From positions 3,906,001 to 3,970,000 of the forward strand of contig NZ_LT607412.1 in the NCBI RefSeq assembly GCF_900091455.1: 64,000 bases of DNA. Reading direction: 5' to 3'. The notes below the pieces were generated by a model. The model searched no databases. It had not been told where the DNA came from and saw only the letters and a list, made by a program, of their open reading frames with translations. The translations under genes and the position numbers were made by a program. Numbering within the stretch: position 1 is the stretch's first letter; the number at the start of each line of letters is the position of its first letter. Origin of the DNA: Micromonospora coriariae (GTDB taxonomy: Bacteria > Actinomycetota > Actinomycetes > Mycobacteriales > Micromonosporaceae). Below, one piece after another: positions 9,429 through 18,868 of this stretch.

Positions 9429-9968
9429 GTGACCGGCATTGGCCTGCGACAGAAGGCGGCCCGGCTGCGCCGGGCGTACGCGCCGCACGAGCACCGCCCA
9501 CTCGGCGGCTACCTGGCGGCGATGGGCACCTACGCCGGGGTGACCGGTGCCATCGCCGGCCTGGTCAAGGTGACCGGGCGGCCGGTGCCCGAGCGGCCCG
9601 CCCCGGCCGACGTGGTGCTGCTCTCCATCGCCACGCACAAGCTGAGCCGGCTGCTGTCCAAGGACGCGGTGACCAGCCCCTTGCGGGCGCCTTTCACCCG
9701 GTACGACCACCCGATCGGCAGCGGGGAGGTGATGGAGCAGGTCCGTGACTCGGGCAGCTCCACCCGGCACGCCATCGGCGAGTTGCTGAGCTGCCCGTTC
9801 TGTCTGGCGGTCTGGGTGGCCACCGGGCTGACCGGTGGCCTGGTCCTCGCGCCCCGGCTGACCCGGCTGGTCGCCACCGCGCTCACCGCGGTCGCCGCGT
9901 CCGACTTCCTGCAGATGGCGTACGCGACCGCGCAGCAGGCCGCCGAGGGCGGCCACGACGACGACTGA
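9429..9968 (+). CDS. DUF1360 domain membrane protein
   Basis: 179 residues. It has four hydrophobic stretches, and the diagnostic part is [30 protein letters not shown] followed by [18 protein letters not shown]. The conserved C-P-F-C pair and the K-D-x-V-T-x-P-x-R motif define the DUF1360 family (YjcA-like proteins in Bacillus). GTG start with GAGGAG 6 nt upstream. A strong terminator follows. Function unknown. Confidence 0.85.
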   Translation: MTGIGLRQKAARLRRAYAPHEHRPLGGYLAAMGTYAGVTGAIAGLVKVTGRPVPERPAPADVVLLSIATHKLSRLLSKDAVTSPLRAPFTRYDHPIGSGEVMEQVRDSGSSTRHAIGELLSCPFCLAVWVATGLTGGLVLAPRLTRLVATALTAVAASDFLQMAYATAQQAAEGGHDDD

Positions 9969-9982
9969 TCCGCGGACGAACG

Positions 9983-10014
9983 AAGAGGGGGCCGGCGGAT
10001 GCCGGCCCCCTCTT
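9983..10014. terminator. Intrinsic terminator
   Basis: A 14-bp perfect stem (arms 9983-9996 and 10001-10014) with a GGAT loop, lying between the rightward DUF1360 gene and the leftward small gene ending at 10024. It can act for both strands. Confidence 0.8.
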
Positions 10015-10023
10015 CCGTAAGCG

Positions 10024-10218
10024 TCAGCGCTGCATGCCGGACCAGCCGTGCGGCGACTCCGGCTCCCGTTCGTCCTCGTCCGCCCCGGTGATGATGTCCC
10101 GGTCCACCGCCGTGCGGTCGTGTTCGTTGGCGAAGTCCGGCTCGGGCGTGGTGTCCCTGCCCTTCGGCGGTTGACCCAGCGCCGGCACCTTCCCGTCGTG
10201 GTCCTCGTGATGCGTCAT
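10024..10218 (-). CDS. Small hydrophilic protein of unknown function
   Basis: 64 residues ([20 protein letters not shown]... ending GWSGMQR), very polar and probably disordered. The ATG at 10218 has AAGGGA 7 nt upstream. It is 23 bp downstream of another small gene on the same strand and ends at a shared terminator. No family recognised. Confidence 0.65.
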   Translation of the reverse strand: MTHHEDHDGKVPALGQPPKGRDTTPEPDFANEHDRTAVDRDIITGADEDEREPESPHGWSGMQR

Positions 10219-10241
10219 GTCGGTGTCCCTTCTGCGGTCGC

Positions 10242-10466
10242 TCACGCGACGGAACCGCCCAGCAGGTCACTGGCCTCGTCCACCGCATACTCGCCCTCGG
10301 GCAGCGAGTCGATCCGGGCGAGCAGGTCCGCGGGGAGGTCGGCGGCCACCGCCCGGCGGTAGATGTCCGCCTGGGTGACCCGCTCCTGACCCCGGTAGAT
10401 GTCGTCGAGCAGGTCGTCGAGAGCCCGGGTGTCCGGCTCGCCGGCCACGGATGCGTCGTCGGTCAC
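10242..10466 (-). CDS. Small DUF2795-like protein
   Basis: 74 residues. The C-terminal half, DIYRRAVAADLPADLLARIDSLPEGEYAVDEASDLL, resembles the short helical repeat of DUF2795-type proteins (a helix, then a LP-x-G-x-Y turn). It is the first gene of a two-gene leftward unit. GTG start; TAGCTG six nt upstream is a near match to the leaderless -10 pattern used elsewhere here. Family assignment tentative. Confidence 0.6.
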   Translation of the reverse strand: MTDDASVAGEPDTRALDDLLDDIYRGQERVTQADIYRRAVAADLPADLLARIDSLPEGEYAVDEASDLLGGSVA

Positions 10467-10787
10467 GCTGATCAGCTACCCGGGCCGGATTCGGTCAAAC
10501 GTCACGCCAGTGACCCGTCCGCGGCCTCCCGGCCGTCGCGATTCTGGCCGGCCAGGTCCGGGTGTGGAGACAGCGCCGCCCCCGGCCGGTGGCCGGGGGC
10601 GGCGCTGGTGTCGGTGTGCAGGTCGCCTCTCGGCGAGTGGCACTACGCGGCTCCAGCCGGACGGTATTCCGCGAAGGCTATTTGGGTGAGGCCCGGGGAC
10701 ACTGGACACACCGACACCTCAGTCAACGGGCCGACCCCCGAAGCTGTTCCGTCCACCGCCGTGTCCGCCGTCACAACACCTGGCGGG
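10467..10787. other. Intergenic region downstream of aroG
   Basis: 320 bp. It holds the promoter side of the leftward small-gene unit and the strong hairpin at 10571-10607. The remainder up to the aroG stop has no gene that I can support; short open frames across it look like chance frames. Confidence 0.4.
10571..10607 (-). terminator. Strong terminator hairpin downstream of aroG
   Basis: A perfect 17-bp stem (arms 10571-10587 and 10591-10607) with a 3-nt loop GGT, about 180 bp past the aroG stop. It would end the aroG transcript before the next leftward unit. Confidence 0.7.
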
Positions 10788-11882
10788 TCAGGCGGGGGTC
10801 GGCAGGGTGGCCCGGCGGGCCCGGACGGCGGTGGCCAGGTGGTCGAGCACCTCGGCGGTGTCGTCCCAGCCGAGGCAGGCGTCGGTGACCGACTGGCCGT
10901 ACACCAGCTCCCGGGTGGGGTCGAGGTCCTGCCGGCCGGGCAGCAGGAACGACTCCAGCATCACGCCGGTGATCCCACGTTGGCCGCCGGCCAGCTGGGC
11001 GGCCACGTCCGCGGCGACCAGCGGCTGGTTGCGGTGGTCCTTGCCGCTGTTGGCGTGGCTGGCGTCGATCACCAGACGCTCCGGCAGCCCGGCCGCGCGG
11101 AGCAGGTCCAGGGCGCCGGCCACCGACTCCGCGTCGTAGTTGGGCCGGCCGCCCCCGCCGCGCAGCACCAGGTGCCCGTCGGTGTTGCCCCGGGTGTGCA
11201 TGATCGCCGGGGTGCCGGAGAAGTCGATGCCGGGGAAGACGTGCGGTACCCCGGCCGCGCGGATCGCGTCCACGGCGGTGCCGATGCTGCCGTCCGGGCG
11301 GTTCTTCATGCCGATCGGCATGGACAGGCCGGAGGCGAGCTGCCGGTGCACCTGGCTCTCCACAGTGCGGGCACCGATCGCGCCCCAGGCCACCGTGTCG
11401 GCGATGTACTGCGGCGTGATCGGGTCGAGGAACTCGCAGCCCACCGGCAGTCCGAGGCGTAGTACGTCGAGCAGCAGCGCCCGGGCCCGTCGCAGGCCGG
11501 TGTTGACGTCCCCGCTGCCGTCCAGCCCCGGGTCGTTGATCAGCCCCTTCCAGCCCACCGTGGAGCGCGGCTTCTCGAAGTAGACCCGCATGACGATCAG
11601 CAGGTCGTCGGCGAGCCGGTCGGCGGCGGTACGCAGCCGCTGCGCGTAGTCGAGGGCGGCGGCCGGGTCGTGCACGGAGCACGGGCCGACCACCACCAGC
11701 AGGCGGTCGTCCTCGCGGTCCAGCACCCGACCCACCGCGCGTCGGCCGGTCAGCACGGCCGAGGCGAGCGGGGCGTCCAGAGGCAACTCGTGGTGCAGCA
11801 GCGCGGGCGTGGTCAGCGGCACGACACGGTCGATCCGCTGATCGCTGACCCGATCGGTCTCCGGGGTCGTCACGGTGGGCAT
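10788..11882 (-). CDS. aroG: 3-deoxy-7-phosphoheptulonate synthase (class I DAHP synthase)
   Basis: 364 residues, the length of the class I AroG/AroF/AroH type. It condenses PEP and erythrose-4-P in the first step of aromatic amino acid synthesis. Hallmarks are VVVGPCSVHDPAAALDYA, VMRVYFEKPRSTVGWKGLINDP, GCEFLDPITPQYIAD, MPIGMKNRPDG, VIDASHANSGKDH and GVMLESFL. ATG 11882 abuts a GGAAGG, whereas in-frame GTG 11873 would give a 9-nt spacing, so the true start may be three codons in. The long 5' leader encodes an aromatic-rich peptide and a terminator, which suggests attenuation. Confidence 0.95.
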   Translation of the reverse strand: MPTVTTPETDRVSDQRIDRVVPLTTPALLHHELPLDAPLASAVLTGRRAVGRVLDREDDRLLVVVGPCSVHDPAAALDYAQRLRTAADRLADDLLIVMRVYFEKPRSTVGWKGLINDPGLDGSGDVNTGLRRARALLLDVLRLGLPVGCEFLDPITPQYIADTVAWGAIGARTVESQVHRQLASGLSMPIGMKNRPDGSIGTAVDAIRAAGVPHVFPGIDFSGTPAIMHTRGNTDGHLVLRGGGGRPNYDAESVAGALDLLRAAGLPERLVIDASHANSGKDHRNQPLVAADVAAQLAGGQRGITGVMLESFLLPGRQDLDPTRELVYGQSVTDACLGWDDTAEVLDHLATAVRARRATLPTPA

Positions 11883-11918
11883 CCTTCCGCCGACCGTGCC
11901 CGGGGCCGGTGCCCGGGA

Positions 11919-12027
11919 CGAGCCGGCTGCTCGTACGCAAAAGGGCAGGAACGACAGCTCCTGCCCAGCCGGCTCGGTCCGTGGTGACGTCAGATCATGG
12001 TGAAGTCACCGGCGTGCGAGCCGGCTG
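11919..12027 (-). promoter_or_regulatory. Alternating pairing segments of the aroG leader
   Basis: CAGCCGGCTCG occurs at 12027-12017 and again at 11929-11919. Its exact complement CGAGCCGGCTG lies between them at 11976-11966, immediately before the terminator stem. The middle copy can pair with either outer copy. A further GGTGAC (12010-12005)/GTCACC (11989-11984) pair overlaps the leader-peptide end. This is the layout of a ribosome-controlled switch, although I could not work out by hand which fold is the antiterminator. Confidence 0.55.
11939..11966 (-). terminator. Attenuator terminator in the aroG leader
   Basis: On the minus strand GGGCAGGA (11966-11959), an 8-nt loop and TCCTGCCC (11950-11943) form a perfect 8-bp stem followed directly by TTTT. 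It lies 28 nt after the stop of the putative leader peptide and 56 nt before aroG. A genuine U-run is unusual for this genome and supports a working intrinsic terminator. Confidence 0.75.
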
Positions 12028-12054
12028 CCTAAACCATCGATACGAACGCGTCAC
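11995..12054 (-). CDS. Aromatic leader peptide upstream of aroG
   Basis: A 19-codon frame from GTG 12054 to TGA 11995 reads MTRSYRWFRQPARTPVTSP. Tyr, Trp and Phe codons lie within four consecutive codons (12042-12031), which is hard to explain by chance directly ahead of DAHP synthase, whose products are exactly these three amino acids. There is no Shine-Dalgarno. TAGGCT lies six nucleotides upstream, so the leader would be translated from a leaderless 5' end. It is inferred to be the sensing element of an attenuator. Confidence 0.7.
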   Translation of the reverse strand: MTRSYRWFRQPARTPVTSP

Positions 12055-12060
12055 GAGGTC

Positions 12061-12066
12061 AGCCTA
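12061..12066 (-). promoter_or_regulatory. -10 element of the aroG leader transcript
   Basis: Minus-strand TAGGCT at 12066-12061 is six nucleotides from the leader GTG, so transcription would begin at or next to that codon. A possible -35, TTGTGC, lies 20 nt further upstream, a longer gap than usual. Confidence 0.55.
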
Positions 12067-12145
12067 CCCGACGGGCGGCGGGACCCGCACAACCGAGCGG
12101 CGGAACACCGCGTGCCGGGGCCGGGGTCGGGGTAACAGGGGTGCC

Positions 12146-12361
12146 ATGACTGACGAGCAGAGCGACCAGGACCGGGTGGAGTCCCGTGCGCACCTCCTGC
12201 CGGAGGAGGCCGCGGTCGGCAGCGACGACCCGGAGGCGCAGGCCGACGCCATCCTCACCGAGTCGGACATCCGCGAGGAGGACCAGAACGCGGCGCCGGA
12301 CACGGTGCTGGAGCACCGCACCTCCGATCAGACGGTGGTCGCGTCCGAGCCACCGGACTGA
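12146..12361 (+). CDS. Small acidic protein of unknown function
   Basis: 71 residues (MTDEQSDQDRVESRAHLLPEEA...), highly acidic and probably disordered, with AGGGG 4 nt before the ATG. It is transcribed divergently from the aroG leader. Its last 34 bp overlap the 3' end of the opposing catalase-fold gene. No family recognised. Confidence 0.6.
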   Translation: MTDEQSDQDRVESRAHLLPEEAAVGSDDPEAQADAILTESDIREEDQNAAPDTVLEHRTSDQTVVASEPPD

Positions 12362-13083
12362 ACGGTTGCTCCGCGCCCTCGGCGTGACCCCCGGTAGGTC
12401 TGCTCCCGCAGCCAGGCCAGCGGGCCGGCCGCCCACAGCCCGGGCGGCAGGTTGCGCACCGGGTCGAAGGCGAGCGCGGCGTCCTCCCGAGCGCTGAGCT
12501 GCGCACCGATGCTGACCTGCCCGACCGGCCGCCACGGTCCCACTGCGGACGCGACCGCGAGCACCAGGCGCGGCGCGTCCGCCCGGGTCGCGGCGGCCAC
12601 CGCGGCCAGGCTCCGGCCGAGGTCGACCGAGTCGGGGTCGGCCAGCGCGGCCAGCCAGAGCCGGCGCCGACCCGCCCGGTAGCACATGATCGTGCTGTAC
12701 GTCCCGGCGAAGCGACGTCGGGGCAGCGGCAGGTTCCGCAGCGCCGGGGCCGCGCCGCTGGAGCTGACCAGCAGGTCGAACGGGCCAGCGTCGGCGTGCA
12801 CGCGCACCGCCAGGCCCAGCACGTCCGGCCAACTGCCGGGCGTCGGCACCCCCTTGGAGAGCCGAACGGTGGCCCGGTAGCGGCCGGGGTCGTCGAGCAG
12901 GCCGACCCCGGTGGGAGGTCCGGGCGTACCCCAGATCATCACCTCGCCGGAGAACGAGCGACCGGCCGGATGCAGCAACCGGCCGCGGCGCAGCCGGGTC
13001 AGTGCGGCGGTGGCGCGTACGACGGCGGTGGCGACCCGGCCGGCGGTGCGGGACGCGGGCGGGGGAACGGGCGGCGCGGGCAT
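12328..13083 (-). CDS. Catalase-fold protein without obvious heme ligands
   Basis: 251 residues. GRSFSGEVMIWGTP, TVRLSKGVPTPGSWPDVLGLAVRV and GQVSIGAQLSAREDAALAFDPVRNLPPGLW follow the core of the catalase beta-barrel (compare the usual R-F-S-x-G and D-x-x-G-x-A-x-[KR] stretch). The distal His and the heme-ligand Tyr motif R-x-x-x-Y are not evident. Similar proteins are often mis-called phosphodiesterases or left hypothetical. An N-terminal Arg/Ala-rich segment (about 10-45) precedes the fold. Enzyme activity is doubtful. Confidence 0.6.
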   Translation of the reverse strand: MPAPPVPPPASRTAGRVATAVVRATAALTRLRRGRLLHPAGRSFSGEVMIWGTPGPPTGVGLLDDPGRYRATVRLSKGVPTPGSWPDVLGLAVRVHADAGPFDLLVSSSGAAPALRNLPLPRRRFAGTYSTIMCYRAGRRRLWLAALADPDSVDLGRSLAAVAAATRADAPRLVLAVASAVGPWRPVGQVSIGAQLSAREDAALAFDPVRNLPPGLWAAGPLAWLREQTYRGSRRGRGATVQSGGSDATTV

Positions 13084-13184
13084 GCCCCACCGGTACCCCG
13101 AACGGCCGGCTCGATGCCGGCGGGTCGGCTCGCCGACCGACCGCACGTCACCTTTCCACCCGCGAGATCGGATAGCGTCGTCCC

Positions 13185-14477
13185 ATGCCCGACAGCGGTT
13201 ACCCCTGGCCCATCGAGACGTCCCGACTGGACAACGGCCTGCGCGTGGTGGTGAGCGAGGACCGCACCGCCCCGGCGGTGGCCGTCAACCTCTGGTACGA
13301 CGTCGGCTCCCGGCACGAGCCGGCTGGGCAGACCGGCTTCGCCCACCTCTTCGAGCACCTGATGTTCGAGGGCTCGGTGAACGTGGCGAAGACCGAGCAC
13401 ATGAAGCTCATCCAGGGCTCCGGTGGTTCGCTCAACGCCACCACCAACCCGGACCGGACCAACTACTTCGAGACGGTCCCGGCCGAGCACCTGGAACTGG
13501 CGCTCTGGCTGGAAGCCGACCGGATGGGCGGCCTGGTCCCCGCGCTGACCCAGGAGACCCTGGACAACCAGCGTGACGTGGTGAAGAACGAACGCCGGCA
13601 GCGCTACGAGAACGTCCCCTACGGCGACGCCTGGCTGCGGCTGCTGCCGCTGCTCTACCCGCCGGGTCACCCCTACCACCACGCGACGATCGGCTCGATG
13701 GCCGACCTCAACGCCGCCGACCTCGCCACCTTCCAGGCGTTCCACCAGACGTACTACGCGCCGAACAACGCGGTGCTCACCGTGGTCGGCGACGCCGAGG
13801 CCACCGAGGTGTTCGCGCTGGCCGACAAGTACTTCGGCGCGCTGCCCGCGCGCGACGACATCCCGCCGGCACCGGACGGCCGGACCGTCCCGGCGACCGG
13901 GCGGCCGGCCGTGGAGAAGGTGACCGCCGACGTGCCGGCACCCCGGGTGTACGTCGCGCACCGCGGCTACCCGTTCGGCAGCGCGGGGTACGACGTGCTC
14001 ACCGTGCTCGCCACCGTGCTCGGCAGTGGCCGGGGCAGCCGGCTCTACCAGCGGCTCGCCGACGGTGAGCGGATCGCCCAGCCGGACCTGGTCGGCGCGT
14101 ACGGGGTGGACCTGGCGCACGCCCCGGCGCCGCTGATCGCCACCGCCACCGCCCGCCCCGGCGTGAGCGCCGAACGGCTGGCCGAGGGGCTGACCGAGGT
14201 CGTCGACGAGCTGGCGACCGTGCCGGTGACCGCAGCCGAGCTGGACCGCGCGAAGGCGTTGCTGAGCACCGCGTGGTGGCGTCAGATGTCGACAGTGGAT
14301 GGTCGTGCGGACACGCTCGGCCGGTACGCCACCCAGTTCGGTGACCCGGCCCGGGCCGCTGACCGGCTGCCCGCCTGGCTCGCGGTGACCGCCGAGCAGA
14401 TCGCCGAGGCGGCCGTCGACGTGCTCGGCGCGGCCGACCGGGTGACCCTGACCTACCTGCCCGAGGAGACCCCATGA
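13185..14477 (+). CDS. M16 family zinc metalloprotease, catalytic subunit
   Basis: 430 residues. The inverted zinc motif HLFEH is in GFAHLFEHLMFEGS, and the third ligand Glu lies about 75 residues later (VVKNERRQRYENVPYG). This is an intact M16B protease (mitochondrial-processing-peptidase/PqqL-like). A second M16 gene lacking the zinc site overlaps its stop by 4 bp, so the two probably form a heterodimer around a closed chamber. TAGCGT lies 6 nt before the ATG with no Shine-Dalgarno, suggesting a leaderless mRNA. No signal peptide is seen. Confidence 0.9.
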   Translation: MPDSGYPWPIETSRLDNGLRVVVSEDRTAPAVAVNLWYDVGSRHEPAGQTGFAHLFEHLMFEGSVNVAKTEHMKLIQGSGGSLNATTNPDRTNYFETVPAEHLELALWLEADRMGGLVPALTQETLDNQRDVVKNERRQRYENVPYGDAWLRLLPLLYPPGHPYHHATIGSMADLNAADLATFQAFHQTYYAPNNAVLTVVGDAEATEVFALADKYFGALPARDDIPPAPDGRTVPATGRPAVEKVTADVPAPRVYVAHRGYPFGSAGYDVLTVLATVLGSGRGSRLYQRLADGERIAQPDLVGAYGVDLAHAPAPLIATATARPGVSAERLAEGLTEVVDELATVPVTAAELDRAKALLSTAWWRQMSTVDGRADTLGRYATQFGDPARAADRLPAWLAVTAEQIAEAAVDVLGAADRVTLTYLPEETP

Positions 14478-15817
14478 CGCTGATCGCCGACCGTCCCGGC
14501 CCGGGTGCCGCCCGCCCGTACCGGTTCCCGCCGGTGGTTCGCCGCGCCGTGGCCGGCGGTCAGGTGGTCGCCGCGCACCTGCCCGGGCAGAACCTCGCCG
14601 TCGCGCTGCTGCTGCTCGACGCCGGCGCCGGTCGGGAGCCGACCGGCAAGGAGGGGCTGGGTGGGGTGCTGGCCAAGGCACTGGAGGAGGGCACCGCGCA
14701 GCGGGACGCGACCGCGTACGCGCTGGCCATCGAGGCGCTCGGCACCGAGCTGGTGACCGGGCTGGACTGGGACTCGTTCCAGGTCAGCGTCCAGGTGCCG
14801 GTCGACCGGTTGACCGCCGCGGTGCAGCTGCTCGCCGAGGCCGTGCGGACGCCCCGACTGGACCCGGCCGACGTCCGGCGGGTTCGCGACGACGAGGCCA
14901 ACGCGCTGCGGATGGACTGGGCGAACCCGGGCCCGCGCGCCGACGCCGCGTTGCGCGCGGACCTGTTCGGGGCCCAGAACCGGTGGGGGCGCCCGATGTA
15001 CGGCGACCCGGAGTCGGTGGCCGGGCTGGACGTCGAGGACGTGACCGTCTTCCACTCCGAGTGGTTCCTGCGGCCGGGCACCCTGGTCGTCGCCGGTGAC
15101 CTGGACCGGATCGACCTGGACGCGCTGGCCGCCGCGGTGTTCGCCGGCACCGGCGGGGGCCCGGCGGACCGGGGTGGCCCGATCGAGGTGCCGGTGCGCA
15201 CCGGCCGGCGCATCATTCTGGTGGACCGTCCGGGCTCGGTGCAGTCCACGCTGCGACTGGGCCACCCGGCGCCGCACCGGGCACACCCCGACCACGTGCC
15301 GATGACGCTCGCCGGCACGGTCCTCGGCGGGGCGTTCACCTCCCGGCTCAACCACCTGATCCGCGAGGTGCACGGCTACACGTACGGCATTCGGGGTGAC
15401 TTCGCCTCGTCCCGCCAGTTCGGCCGGTTCGCGGTCAGCTCCGGGGTGCAGACCGCGGTGACCGCGCCGGCCCTGGTCGAGGCGGTGGGCGAGATCACCC
15501 GTACCCAGGTCGGCGGGGTGACCGAAAACGAGCTGGCGGTGGCCCGCTCCTGGCGGGCCGGGCAGCTCTCGGTCGAGTTGCAGAGCCCCCGGGCGATCGC
15601 CTCCGCGCTGACCACGCTGGTGGTGCACGACCTGCCGGACGACTACCACGCCCGGCTGCGCGAGGAGTTGCTCGCCGCCGACGTGGACCAGGTCTCCGCG
15701 GCTGCCGCCATCCACCTGCACCCGGACGCGTTGACCCTGGTCATCGAGGGCGACGCCGCCATCATCCGCGACGACCTCACCGCCGCCGCCCTGGGCGAAA
15801 TGATCACCCCCGCCTGA
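14474..15817 (+). CDS. M16 family peptidase-like, non-catalytic partner
   Basis: 447 residues. The position of the zinc motif is occupied by GLGGVLAKALEEGT, so H-x-x-E-H is absent. The substrate-clamping Arg/Tyr motif of M16B partners is present (TSRLNHLIREVHGYTYGIRGDF). This division (one subunit with the metal, the other with R/Y) is known for heterodimeric M16B enzymes. It starts inside the upstream stop (ATGA), so the two are translated together in equal amounts. Confidence 0.88.
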   Translation: MTLIADRPGPGAARPYRFPPVVRRAVAGGQVVAAHLPGQNLAVALLLLDAGAGREPTGKEGLGGVLAKALEEGTAQRDATAYALAIEALGTELVTGLDWDSFQVSVQVPVDRLTAAVQLLAEAVRTPRLDPADVRRVRDDEANALRMDWANPGPRADAALRADLFGAQNRWGRPMYGDPESVAGLDVEDVTVFHSEWFLRPGTLVVAGDLDRIDLDALAAAVFAGTGGGPADRGGPIEVPVRTGRRIILVDRPGSVQSTLRLGHPAPHRAHPDHVPMTLAGTVLGGAFTSRLNHLIREVHGYTYGIRGDFASSRQFGRFAVSSGVQTAVTAPALVEAVGEITRTQVGGVTENELAVARSWRAGQLSVELQSPRAIASALTTLVVHDLPDDYHARLREELLAADVDQVSAAAAIHLHPDALTLVIEGDAAIIRDDLTAAALGEMITPA

Positions 15818-15857
15818 CCCCGCCCTCCTCCTCCCCCTCGTGCCCCCTCGTCCTTCT

Positions 15858-17659
<1,802 letters not shown>

Positions 17660-17839
17660 CTGGCTGTCCCTTCCCGGTCGGCCCGGCTCGACAGGCGAGG
17701 TCGCGCCGACGGTGTGGGGCGGGCCCGCCGTACCCGGCGCAGGGCAGCGGCGTCGGAACCATTGCCCGGTGGGTAGCACGTGTTACCCCGCCCCGGGCCG
17801 CGGGTAGACGGGCCGTGCCGACACCGAGAGGGGAGCACC

Positions 17840-18256
17840 ATGACAACGGTCGGAGAGTTCATGACGACCCGGTTGGTGACGATGGACGGCAACGACACAC
17901 TCATCGCGGCCGCGCAGGAGATGCGTGACAGCGCGATCGGTGACGTGGTGGTGACCGACGGCGACAGCGTGGTCGGGATCGTCACGGACCGGGACATCAC
18001 GGTCCGGGGTGTCGCGGAGAACATGGATCCGGGCTCGACCCGGCTGAACCAGATCACCACCCGCGATGTGGTCACGGTGAGCCAGTACGACGACGCGGTC
18101 GCGGCTGCGGACCTGATGCGCACCTACGCCGTACGCCGGTTGCCGGTGATCGACGACGGGCGCCTGGTCGGCCTCGTCTCGATGGGTGACCTCGCGGTCG
18201 AGCGTGAACCGCAGTCGGTGCTGGCGGACATCAGCGCCGACGATCCGAACAACTGA
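17840..18256 (+). CDS. CBS domain-pair protein
   Basis: 138 residues consisting of two CBS motifs: MTTRLVTMDGNDTLIAAAQEMRD...VVVTDGDSVVGIVTDRDI, then ITTRDVVTVSQYDDAVAAADLMRT...LPVIDDGRLVGLVSMGDLA. Stand-alone CBS pairs bind adenosine nucleotides and act as energy or stress sensors; this one resembles the mycobacterial hypoxic-response type. GAGGGGAG ribosome site. A terminator follows the gene. Confidence 0.9.
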   Translation: MTTVGEFMTTRLVTMDGNDTLIAAAQEMRDSAIGDVVVTDGDSVVGIVTDRDITVRGVAENMDPGSTRLNQITTRDVVTVSQYDDAVAAADLMRTYAVRRLPVIDDGRLVGLVSMGDLAVEREPQSVLADISADDPNN

Positions 18257-18273
18257 CCCGTCCGCCGCGGGCG

Positions 18274-18305
18274 CGCCGGCTCTCCCCTTTCGGGGAGGGC
18301 CGGCG
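18274..18305 (+). terminator. Terminator hairpin after the CBS gene
   Basis: CGCCGGC-TCTCCCC and GGGGAGG-GCCGGCG pair around TTTC with one mismatch, 18 bp after the CBS gene stop. Confidence 0.65.
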
Positions 18306-18496
18306 TTGCGCTGGCTGGAGCACCCCCGGCGCGAGCGCGGCGACAGCGGCCGCCTCGGCGGCCTCACCCGATTCGGGCGAGGTTGATCGGAGAACCGGCG
18401 GGGACCCGTGCCGGGACGTGCAACGCCGGTCCTGCGCGCCACGCGAGCGCGGCGGGCGGAATCCCGGGCGGCGCAACTGGGGGAGGAGTGGACCCG

Positions 18497-18868
18497 ATGG
18501 TGGACGCGACCACGAGGTTCTTCGAGGACCTGGACCGGCGGGGGTACGAACCTCGGCTGGCGAAGGCCTCCGGGACACTGCGCATCGATTTGCACCAGGG
18601 GGCGCAGACCCGGCACTGGCTGCTGAGGATCGACCACGGCCGGCTGGACGTGAGTCAGGAGGATCGGGAGGCCGACACGGTCATCGGAACCAGCCCGGAG
18701 CTCTTCGACGACATCGCCACGGGCCGCGAGCACGGCCTTGCCGCCCTGCTGCGGGGGGACATGACGGTGGTGGGTGACGCCCGGTTGGTGGTTCAGGTGG
18801 AGCGGATCTTCCCGGGTTCCCCGGACGCCATCGGGCCGCGCCACCGATTCGCCGGGGAGGTGCACTGA
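18497..18868 (+). CDS. SCP2-like sterol-binding fold protein
   Basis: 123 residues. WLLRIDHGRLDVSQEDREADTVIGTSPELFDDIATGREHGLAALLRGDMTVVGD follows the SCP2 domain pattern, in which a D-x-x-I/L-x-x-G-x-x-x-x-x-x-x-L-x-x-G-x-x-x-x-x-G stretch builds the lipid-binding tunnel. ATG chosen, with GGAGG 10 nt upstream; GTG 18488 is also in frame. The last base of its stop is the first base of the debranching-enzyme ATG, so the two are tightly coupled. Ligand unknown. Confidence 0.75.
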   Translation: MVDATTRFFEDLDRRGYEPRLAKASGTLRIDLHQGAQTRHWLLRIDHGRLDVSQEDREADTVIGTSPELFDDIATGREHGLAALLRGDMTVVGDARLVVQVERIFPGSPDAIGPRHRFAGEVH

